Of a DNA stretch of 64,000 bases, positions 48,801-60,828 are shown one piece after another. Position 1 is the first letter of the stretch. Each line of letters begins with the position of its first letter. A program made the translations under genes and the position numbers. This DNA comes from Pachypanchax playfairii (taxonomy: Eukaryota; Chordata; Actinopteri; Cyprinodontiformes; Aplocheilidae), in the NCBI GenBank assembly GCA_006937955.1, contig SSNP01000040.1, positions 310,001 through 374,000 of the forward strand, read 5' to 3'. Under the pieces are notes generated by a model that saw nothing but the letters and a program-made list of their open reading frames with translations, ran no database searches and was not told where the DNA came from.

Positions 48801-51800
48801 AAAACGTGCGTTACAGTGAGAGTCCTTGTTTACCTCGAGATGCCTCACAGTCACAGCACTTTCTGGGAATCGGTTTATCATTGTGGTGTGTCTGATTTCC
48901 ACAACAGCTTAAACACTGGCCCTCGTCAGATAAGATCTGACTCGGGGGACACAGAGTACAGTCCTGTGCACTGGGACCTCGGCAGCCCTCGCATGATGGA
49001 TCACAAGCTTTACAGTTTGGCTTTTCACTCTCTGGTTCCTGAAGCAAAAAAAGAATGAATTTATAATTATATGTGTCAAACAGTGTTTTTTTATCTTATC
49101 ATAGATGTAACTAAAGAGACGGGAACAAATTGTGACCAATTTCCGCCTTGTGACAGACTGCTGGTAAAAAAAAATGCTTAAAGATCAGATAATCTTTTCT
49201 TTTACTGAGCTGCGGTGTCAAAACAATGCTGGCCCATTCGTTTAGTTTGAGAGACAATTTTTCCATCTACATGATTCAGAAATAAAAGAGACAAAACAAA
49301 CAAATATATGTACATTTTGAAAATAGAACAGAAAAGCTGCCGAAGTTTAAAATCTATAAAAAGGTGAAAAGCCTGAAGAAATCCGCCCCACTTTAAACTA
49401 CTGCAGTAAAGTTTGGTTCCTTAGAAGTGAAGAAAAGACTGTTTGTACAGGACTGTACAGTTTTCTATTATATTACATCACATACAAAAACAAATCTTAT
49501 AAATGTTGATCATCTCTGTCACCTCGGCAGCTGGATAGAAGCCAACGAAACATGGGTTGTCGCAGTAGCCACTCATGAAGGTAAAGTCATTGTAACAGGA
49601 CAGACAGGCCAAAGCACCCCCATCTGAAAGGAGAGAAAGATACATAACAAGCATTAAATCTCATCACAAAACTGAACCAGAATTTTTCGATCTAGATCAC
49701 ATCAAAAAGAGCAGAAGTTCATCGTCATGGGTGTTTTCTACTGTCTTTCTCATCGACTTTAATTCCTCTGTTATCTTCAAAAGAATGAAGAGTGTCTGAA
49801 ACGTTGCTACAGTTCTTTGGAAATTTGTGAAAACGCAACATGCATCAACAAGTCTTTCTTTACCGCTGCAGGTCTTGCAGGTAGGGTGACACTTGTCACA
49901 GGTTGTGGACCACTTGTCTTTATAGTATCCTGCAGGGCAACTCTTCAGGCATTGCCCCCACAGCTTCATGTGCACGTAGCCCTTCCTGCAGCTCAGACAG
50001 TTTGTGTCACCACCACCAAAACACTGGTTACAGGAAGGGTCACACCGCTCACAAGCTTTAGTGGCTTTGTTGTCAAAGTAACTGAAAAGTGAACAGAATA
50101 TGTGTTTAACTGACATATACCAGTAAACGACAGTCATCTTTTGTTGTTTGAGTATGTGGAGTGTGTTCTAACCTTTCTGAACAAGTCTGGACACAATAGC
50201 TGCCCTGCCTAAAATATCCAGGTTTGCAGGTGAGACACTGAAGGCTGTGATGACCAGTACAAGACTCACAGGTGAAGTGGCAGCGCTGACACACTCGCTC
50301 ATCTTTGTCCTCTACGTAGTAACCTATAGGACACTTTTCCACACAGGTGCTGTCTGAAGGACAGAGACCCAGTTAAAAGCCATCTCAGTGCTTAGAGGTT
50401 ACATCTCTAATACTTTAAAAAACTCACTGAGCAGGAAGTGTTGCTCTTTGCAGCTGAAGCATCGGTCTTTGCCTGGCCCATTACAGCGATGGCAGAGTGC
50501 ATGACACTGTTGACACTCACCATTCTGGTCCTTGTATGAGTTCATGGGGCACTCAGAGCTCCATACACAGTGTCCACTGGCATCTTTACGTCTGTTGGTG
50601 TCACAGCTGAGGCAGTTGTGTGGTTCATGGCCCGAGCAGGTCAAGCATGACTTGTCACAATCTGCAGAAATAACAAATATGTTATTCCAGCTTTTGAGAA
50701 ACAGCAGCAAGGACAAGAATCTTTGAACTCATCAGATAAATGTGTTAATGTTGTTATCATTATGACGCTGTTTTCCTTACCTCTACATTCATTTGTTTTT
50801 TTATCATAATAAGTGTTGCTTGGACACGTTGACAGACACTCTCCGTTGTAACGGACAGCTTTCGGGTTGTGACACACATCACAGTCATCGATGTCTGGTC
50901 CGTCACATGAGGCACAATCAGCATGACAACGCACACACTCTTGTTCCTTCTGACTAGGAAAGTAACCAGTAGGACAATCATCCACACACGTATCCTTGTG
51001 GAGAAAGTAGTATTCTGCACACTCTGCGACAGAAAAGAAACTCAGTTAAAAACTTTGCTCTGAAATCTTATCCTGAAGCTTTAAATTATCTCTTCTACGT
51101 GCAAAATTATGGCAAAAGTTCTCATTTCCAAAAGTAAAACGTATTTATCTGTGTGACAGAAACATGCAGAAGTAGTCAACATATAAGTTTTTATTTGTCA
51201 AATTAGAATCACTTTCAAGAATTTACAAGTTACTGAGCAAGTTTTTAAAAAATGTAACATTATCATGTTGGTTTTATTGTAATATTTATAATTGGCCTAG
51301 AAGATTCCAGTATATTTAATTAATCTTTATGCAAACATGTATGTTCCAGGATATTAGTATGTTTCTGAAATTCAGAAAATTTACTGCTCAAAAAATATTT
51401 AAATTAAACAGCTAATTTACAGCTAATAAACAGCTAATGTTTGATACACAAAAAAAGTTGAAGTTGCTACTTTTTTAAAGAAATCATGTCTTTACATTTT
51501 ATATGTGACAATAGGAAACTTTTTGGAAGCAACTTTAACTCGCAGACTGCAATATTTAAATTCCAATTTCTTAAAACTTTCCTCCCACGTCCTCATCTGC
51601 TCCACTTACTCTTACACAGACCATCCCGATTGCACTCGCTGCAGTGATCTGGACAATTATTGCACTCTGTGTTGTTGTTGATGTAATAACCCTTTGGACA
51701 GGATGTCAGGCAGGACTGATCCAGCAGCAAAAAGGGTTTTTCACAACTCAAACAGTTGGCGGGATCTTTCTTGCAGGATCCACACTGTGTGGCACACGGC

Positions 51801-53715
51801 TTACATGTATCACCCTGTGGAAACCCTCTAGGAAAGAGACAGAAGGTGTGTCAGTGTGCACGCTGAACAGTTCATGCAAATCAAAAAGCTACAGAATGAG
51901 CACCTGTGACATTCCACCACACACGCGCCATCCTGCAGATAAAGTCCACCACGACACCGCTGGCAAACTCGGGCATCTTGGCACATCTCACACCCCTTTA
52001 GACACTCCTGACACTGACCAGATGTCTTGTTAGCAAATGTCCCAGAAGGACAGTGAGACAAGCAAGTCTGACGAAGAGTCAAAAAATGATCTGAAAGGAA
52101 AAAAACCTATTCACACATGTAGAATACACAGAGTGTCACATGGTAGCAGTGTAGTGTCTTATCATTCATAATGTCCCTCAAAAGCATGTTGGAACTTACA
52201 GTCAAAACAAAGCTGCTAATCTTTAGCATTTTTACCCACTTTGCTGGGAATATTTGACTTTTGAATCATTTTTTTTCCAGTAAATTCTCTTTCTTTTATA
52301 GAATGTAGATGGAACATGCTTACCAAGATGGCAGCTGCTGCAGTTTTCCCTCCCTGCATCAAAACAAGTCTTACAGGAGGGGTGACATGGCTCACATCTG
52401 TCTTGACCTGATAACCAAACAAAAACAAAAACAAAAGTCTAAATAAAGGATAAATTCTAGCTCAAGACAACAGGAGAAAGGAACAGTAAGTGAAACCCGA
52501 CAGTAAACAGGCCAAAAATGTGTCATTTCTTTCATTTCCAGTCTCAGTTTATACAAAAATAATCAGAAAAAATATTATTATTTGAACATACTGTTTCTGA
52601 ATTGTTTCTCAGGACAAACTACGAGCTGTCTGCTTTCTACACATTCCCCATTTATCAGTGTGAACCCATCTTCACAGGAGTCACAGTCATCATATCTCGG
52701 TCCTCCACAGGTGCGACAGTTGCGGTGACAGGGCTCGCACTCCTGGTTCTCCTCGTCCACAAAGAAACCCTCCTCACAGTGATCCACACAATCCCCTTCT
52801 ACACACACAAATCACATTTATTCAAATTTAAGATAAAAAAGTTCTCTAAAACCAACAGTTTGATGTTCTTTGTTAGGGTTAGCGTGTTCACCACCAAGTA
52901 CTTGATGTCATATTTTTGACAAACGCATCATCTAACAATCCCAGTTAAATTCTCTGAAACTGATAAATGTTTGAAATGTTACCAAAGACAAAGAATCCAC
53001 TGTCACACCAGTAGCACTGGGACTGATCACAGACCGCACAGTGCTTATCCTCACATGGAGCGCACACCATGGCATCGTTCACACTGTAGGTCCGATCCGG
53101 GCAGAACTGATGACAGTCAGTGTCTAACCTGGAGCACAGACATAATAGTATCAATGTGCTGCAGGAACACGACGCTCTGATTCAGTATAACAATCATTCA
53201 AGGACACATACTGATAGTAACCGTCTTCACATTTGGTGCAAACAGTCCTCTGCTTCTCATCTCCTGAAGCCTCTGAGAGAACGAGCAGAAATATGAAGAA
53301 ATTATTAACAACGGATTTGAAATGCAATTAAAAGCAAGAAAAAAAACAGCTGCAGGTTTGGATCATTTTTAACATGTTGAGCAATAGGTTTGACCAGATT
53401 TCAGCCATATTGATCCAAATGATTCATATCAGAAATTTTTAAAGTAATTTTTTTTAAACATAAAGATAATTCCACTGTTTTTGTTTGGAAACACAATAAG
53501 CCTTCGATACAACCTGTATGTTTTTTTTACGCAGTGTCTTTTGTCACCAGCAGGTGACGCTCTAACACAGTAAATGTGTTCCGTTTATTGTAGATGATCA
53601 ACTCAGATCATCAGCTGATTGAGAGGGATTCAAAATAAAAATCAGGGTTTCTTTAATCACTTTTTGTGACATGTTGGACTCTTTAATGTCAAAGAGGATG
53701 CAGCTGATACAGCTC

Positions 53716-53766
<51 letters not shown>

Positions 53767-54055
53767 TTGTATTTCTGACCTCCTGGGGACCCGTTTCCTG
53801 ACTTTTACTATCTTTCTGGGGTCCGAGGGTTCTTGTGGGGACCGAAGCCTGGTCCCCATGGGGGGGAATCCCCTTTTTAGGGTTAGGGGTTAGGTTTATA
53901 GGTATGGTGTGAATAGAGTTTTAGTTAGTCTTAGGGTTAGTTATAGATCAGTGATGGTTAAGGTTAGGAAAAGGGTTTGGGTTAGGTATAAATCTAGTTA
54001 CTAAAATCAATGGAAGTCAATGGACGGTCCCCATAAGGATACCAAAACACACTTG

Positions 54056-54104
<49 letters not shown>

Positions 54105-54393
54105 TTGTATTTCTGACCTCCTGGGGACCCGTTTCCTGACTTTTACTATCTTTCTGGGGTCCGAGGGTTCTTGTGGGGACCGAAGCCTGGTCCCCATGGG
54201 GGGGAATCCCCTTTTTAGGGTTAGGGGTTAGGTTTATAGGTATGGTGTGAATAGAGTTTTAGTTAGTCTTAGGGTTAGTTATAGATCAGTGATGGTTAAG
54301 GTTAGGAAAAGGGTTTGGGTTAGGTATAAATCTAGTTACTAAAATCAATGGAAGTCAATGGACGGTCCCCATAAGGATACCAAAACACACTTG

Positions 54394-54440
<47 letters not shown>

Positions 54441-54726
54441 TTGTATTTCTGACCTCCTGGGGACCCGTTTCCTGACTTTTACTATCTTTCTGGGGTCCGA
54501 GGGTTCTTGTGGGGACCGAAGCCTGGTCCCCATGGGGGGGAATCCCCTTTTTAGGGTTAGGGGTTAGGTTTATAGGTATGGTGTGAATAGAGTTTTAGTT
54601 AGTCTTAGGGTTAGTTATAGATCAGTGATGGTTAAGGTTAGGAAAAGGGTTTGGGTTAGGTATAAATCTAGTTACTAAAATCAATGGAAGTCAATGGACG
54701 GTCCCCATAAGGATACCAAAACACAC

Positions 54727-54776
<50 letters not shown>

Positions 54777-55065
54777 TTGTATTTCTGACCTCCTGGGGGC
54801 CCGTTTCCTGTCTTTTACTATCTTTCTGGGGTGCGAGGGTTCTTGTGGGGACCGAAGCCTGGTCCCCATGGGGGGGAATCCCCTTTTTAGGGTTAGGGGT
54901 TAGGTTTATAGGTATGGTGTGAATAGAGTTTTAGTTAGTCTTAGGGTTAGTTATAGATCAGTGATGGTTAAGGTTAGGAAAAGGGTTTGGGTTAGGTATA
55001 AATCTAGTTACTAAAATCAATGGAAGTCAATGGACGGTCCCCATAAGGATACCAAAACACACTTG

Positions 55066-55119
<54 letters not shown>

Positions 55120-58100
55120 TGCGTGCACATGCTGTATATTTATACTGCTTGCACTGCAGGTGTAGTTTGCTAAAGACAAAAAAAATTGAAGTATAAAACA
55201 ATTACATTTTTTTATGGATTATTATTAATGACAGAAAAAAATTATAGTGGATAATAATAATAAGTACTTAGTGGGATTATGATGTTGTTTTTGCACATAC
55301 ACAAACACACACACACACACAAAATAATTAATCCCAGCTGTCAATCTAAAACCATTCAGCTAGTAACTGTGAAAGACTCTCGCTGTCATCCTCTGGTTCA
55401 ACAATGTCAAAAAAACTCTCCAAGGACAGAGAGGAAAAAGAAGTTTGGCAAGAGAAGAAGAAAAAAAGGATCAGACAGGCAGAGAGAGAAGGTAAAGGAT
55501 GGTTTAGAGAGACGCTTCTGCAGACCTTCCCCCTGAGACATTAATCCTCTCAAGAAAAACCTCCATCGACCCCCACATCCCATTCCTCTTGCTGTCTCCT
55601 TCCAGCACCTCACAACTTAACACTGCACTGGTTTGCACTTCAATGCAGTCAACAAGCCTCAACCTGTGAAAGCAATTACTCATACAGGAGGAGGCCACAA
55701 GAAAAAAGGAATGGTGGGAGGTACAGAGGTAAGGGAGAACGCTGGTGAGGAGCCGGAAATCATGCCCCCAGGCTGTGTCTATGAGAGAGAAAATAGTGCC
55801 CGCATAAATATTAACTGTGCAAGCCGGAGAAGAGGGGGTTTCAGCTGGCGTGCACATCCTGAAGTATTGACTTGTGGAATGTGCAAGCAGACTTTTCTCT
55901 GTGTACATGCAAATAAAAGCCATCTATAATGCCAACATATGACATACATGCATATAATCACACCTTAAGGTTATTCAGCTCCAATAAAAGTGAAGATGAA
56001 CAATCAGAAGTGATGATAGATGAACTCAGCTTCGAAAATTGCCTCTTTAATTGCCATGTGGAGCTTAGTTTAACAAACAATTCTCAATGATGTTGCACAG
56101 GAAAACTACAAAAAGTTATAATAATAAATGAATCAAAACAAGAAATCTGTTAAAATGACCTCTGAGCTCCACAATAAAGACTTTTTAGGGAAATACATAA
56201 AGTAAAAACATGATTGTTTCAACAAATATAAGCCAACATGAGGTGTTTTTTGGTACAGTGTTGGGCCTCAACATGCTGCCTTAAACTCTGCAACCCCTTG
56301 CAACCCTGCTGGAGGGCGTCTTCCAAAACCTCTGTCATTTGATGGAGAACTCTTTCTTGTACATCGGCCCCAAAAAAGTGGGTCAACTGGTTTGAGATTT
56401 AAGAACTCTGAAGATCACAGTACTGGCTTTATCTGAACCCTCAGAGAAGAGAACCCTTCAATCAGCATGGAAATGTTTTGTCAAGGGAGAAAAAACTTTG
56501 TACTGATTATCAGAAACTTCACAAACTAAAACACCTCCCACAGAGCTGCTGGATTTCCTCTCTGTGGGGGTCGTGAGTTTAGGTTTTAGCTTTAATTTGA
56601 TTCTGTTTTGTTATATAAAGCCCAGAAATGATAAGTATTGTACACAGTACTGCTCAAACATAGAAAGAAAAATGCGCCAAGAAAGACAGGACTACGATAA
56701 GATCTTTTATCCTTCATAAAAGACAACATTTGGTGATTTCATCAACTTGAGAAATGCCATTCCTGGAAACGCACACAGAACAGGGAATGTGACTAATCCA
56801 TTGCCAGAATATTTTCAAACCTCAAACAAGTGATTTTTTTAAAAAAAGAGCAGAGGACTGACTGGCATAAAACTGACAATGTGTTTCAAAAGACATGATG
56901 CTATATTTGATGGGGATGATAAGGCTTAGACCTCGTCCACACGGAAACACAGATTTTCCAAAATAATCTGTGTATCCGTTGCTTCTAAAAATATCCGCTC
57001 AAACACAGCCTAGCGTTTATCCACATGAAAACACAGAAAAGAGCCGAAAACACTTTAATAACTACCCCAGGTCTGTCTGCAGCTCTGTAACCCGCCACTA
57101 CAGTAAAACAGGAAACGCACACGCTTAAAGCTCGGTAGGAACTGTGATGGGTCAGAGGCTGGGTGTGGGATGGACTAGGACATCAGGCTTTTAAAAAAAA
57201 ACATTCACAAAAACATTCATTCATTGTTTCAAGGCTTGAAATCTCAATCTAAATCACACAACCCATCTGATGATCTGAAGCAATAAAAAACATTATGCTT
57301 CAATAATATACAGGGATAAGCATGTCCTCGTCCAAATGGTTGACCAGAGAGTCAAAGAGTCAACACCTTCATACATCCTCAATACACCTGAGAGAAGAAG
57401 AAAGAATTCATTAAAACATGTGAGTTTCCAGAGAAAAGACACACGCATCAGACGTCAGTCTCAGATGTTCCCAGAAGCCTGAACTGGGAGGAGGACTGAA
57501 GACAGATTTTCCAGCCAGAATGCATAATGACATAATAACAGCCCGTCTCCACCTCAGACTGCTTCATTTCACAATAACAACTTTCCATGGTATGTGATAA
57601 TTGTCTCAGAGGGAAAGAAGCTCTTTTGTCTTTACGTGTTTTTTTGCTGAGAGCACACAGCATCAGACATGCTGCGCGAGTAACACAGTGTAAATTACAA
57701 ATAACAGTCTATGTGAAAACGACGACACCCCTGCCAGGAGCCATACATTATTAAAACCATGAACAACAATCAGTCGCAGGGTTTAAATGCAGCTCTCAGC
57801 TGTCTCGTCAAACACTTTTACCACAGCAAATCCTGGTGTTTTCACTGCAATATTCACCAAGTGCACTTCAATCCTTTAAGTCCTCAGTTGTGAAAACATT
57901 AGGGATTCAGCGAACATTGACGCATCACGTGACTGTTTCTGACGTCAGAGGGCCTTAAAATTAGTTTTATACATTTAGTTCTTCAGGAATAAAAGATGGA
58001 AAGACAGAACTGCAGTCCACTTACGGGTTTTACATTTCTCACAGCCTTCATCACAGGGGAGACAGTCCTCCTCCTCTGCATCTGAAGCTTCGCCTGATGA

Positions 58101-60027
58101 TGAATAAAGCTGCAAATTAGTGTAATTATATACAGGAAAAAAAAACACAGAAGAAAAAAAAAAGTGTTTGAGTAAAAGTTGACGGATCAATACTGACTAA
58201 CATCTGTTTAAAAACATTTTATTCTAAAGCTAATTAGAAAAGAGTCTGTCCAGGTGTGCTCCACCATACCAGAAACTTATTCAGATATCTTAATCATTTT
58301 TTTTCCACATCATATAAACTGTCTTGTCCTCCACCTCTCTGAGAAATATTTTTTTTATTTTTTCCTTAAATATTTCCAGCCTTTGGTCAACATGCTCTTT
58401 ATCACATGAGGGAAAAGTTGCTACTTGTTTTTGTTGTTGTTGTTTCATAATCTCCCAGAGGAGAATATTATAAGGCTTAAGATCAGAAAGAAAAAAAAAA
58501 GGACAAACACCTGCTGCACAAAGGTGTGAGTAGATGGACTGAGTTAATAAGACATGTTTTTTTTTTCTGCCGATTTATCAGAAATGCCAAATTAATTACT
58601 TGGTCTCATAATCCCAAAGCTTCAAATACAATTTGTGGAAACTGTTTAGTTCACCTTTCTGAACACCATCTGCTGTCAGATGGCTCGTGTTTGTTACCCT
58701 AAAATTAACAAGTAAACTGAGAGGAGTAGTTTATTTTCCTAATAATTTTCCACAGATTTGGTCTGTTTCTTCTAAATTGATGTCTGTGATGTACTTTTGA
58801 GACCAAAGTCAATATGCAATGCATACTTGTACTTAAAAACTGATTCAGAACCAAATTTCCCTGATAATTGTGCACATAGTGTAGCTTGCATGCAGTAATT
58901 GTTATTGTTCTACCCATTCTGAAGGAATAATCTCATATTGAAGATGTCTGCAGCAGAAAATTAGGTTTTTGTTTGTATCTCAGCAGCTTTCCTCACCTTT
59001 GCTGCACTCCAGTGGGATGCAGTGTCCATCTCTGAGCTTGTGTCTTGGGCTGCAGCGCAGGCAGTGATCTGCTGCAGAACACATGACACATTCTGCTCGG
59101 CAGGGTTCACACTGCATCCTCGCAGAGTGGAAGAACCCCTCAGGACACACTTCCCGACACTGACTCTGAAAGAGATACCGGGCCACGCCGTTCTTGTCTG
59201 AGTGGAGACAAAGAAGAGACAGAAAGATTTTGAAAAAAAAAAGGGAGTGATGTACTGTAAAGCTATGCAGACAGACATGAAGTCACACTAAAACTTTGTT
59301 ATTGCACGTTAAAAAACAACTAAAACGTCTGATGCAATTATTCACATGTACAGGAACAAATATGATGCTAACTCGTGTTGAATGGGAGACAATTTAAAAG
59401 TAGAAGATTCAATGAACATGAGTTCCACGGGAATATTTAGGAGCTGTGATTATTCTGAATTTCTGTTTAAAGAAAAGCTACTTCTTTAAATCCATGCTTT
59501 CAGATTTTTGTAAACTTTTAGATGCATGTGGAAAATTGAATTAAAGATGGTTTAACTTGTTTAAACCACAGACATGTATGTTTGTTTTCTAAATCCTTTT
59601 AACAATCTTGTCTTATTCTGTTTCACACTTATTTTTAAAATATTTTAAATTCAGACCTTTCAGTGGAAATTTTTTTCCATGAAGATATAACAGTTTCAAG
59701 TCATCTTTAGAGAATTAATGCAACATTTTTAAGCACCTAAAGTGAATATTGTATGTATTGAGGGGGAAAAAAGCATTTAAAAATAGATTTTTCCTTTATA
59801 TGTATCCTATTTCTCAAATATTTGCAGTTATTTTCTTCAAGTCATTTTTTTTGAAAGGTGCAACAAAAACTTTTCCATATTACTGTGTGTGACTTTAATT
59901 TCATACCTGTCTGAGTTTATCTGTGTAAGCTGCAGTATTTTCACACTTTTATACTTGATTTTAACCGAATATTTTATTTGTCGGTGTTTAATTTCTCGTT
60001 TTCACTGTCATGGTTCCTGTGCCTGTG

Positions 60028-60121
<94 letters not shown>

Positions 60122-60408
60122 TTTCTGACCTCCTGGGGACCCGTTTCCTGACTTTTACTATCTTTCTGGGGTCCGAGGGTTCTTGTGGGAACCGAAGCCT
60201 GGTCCCCATGGGGGGACTCCCCTTTTTAGGGTTAGTGGGTAGGTTTATAGGTATGGTGTGAATAGAGTTTTAGTTAGTCTTAGGGTTAGTTATAGATCAG
60301 TAGTGGTTAAGGTTAGGAAAAGGGTTTGGGTTAGGTATAAATCTAGTTACTAAATATCAATGGAAGTCAATGGACGGTCCCCATAAGGATACCAAAACAC
60401 ACTTGTGT

Positions 60409-60478
<70 letters not shown>

Positions 60479-60764
60479 TTGTATTTCTGACCTCCTGGGG
60501 ACCCGTTTCCTGACTTTTACTATCTTTCTGGGGTCCGAGGGTTCTTGTGGGGACCGAAGCCTAGTCCCCATGAGGGGGACTCCCCTTTTTAGGGTTAGGG
60601 GTTAGGTTTATAGGTATGGTGTGAATAGAGTTTTAGTTAGTCTTAGGGTTAGTTATAGATCAGTAATGGTTAAGGTTAGGAAAAGGGTTTGGGTTAGGTA
60701 TAAATCTAGTTACTAATATCAATGGAAGTCAATGGACGGTCCCCATAAGGATACCAAAACAAAC

Positions 60765-60828
<64 letters not shown>

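Larger units (their letters stand above)
45898..48833. other. Last intron of pcsk5, with a LINE split by a MITE
   Basis: The 2.9 kb intron contains a truncated non-LTR retroelement with a pentanucleotide tail (46822-47967), interrupted by a TTAA MITE (47103-47691). Outside these I see nothing coding. A Lys-rich 64-codon frame on the minus strand near 46017 has no recognisable relatives. Confidence 0.7.

Noticed and set aside
57448..57663. 71-codon Cys-containing minus-strand frame, considered as a PC5A-type terminal exon
   Set aside because: It lacks the dense Cys pattern of a PLAC-type end and has no good acceptor in the right phase.
60010..60261. Frames encoding long Val-Cys or Thr-His runs (also at 53994, 54358, 54694, 60350 and 60729)
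   Set aside because: They are translations of GT/CA microsatellites and the attached repeat unit, present on both strands; not genes.
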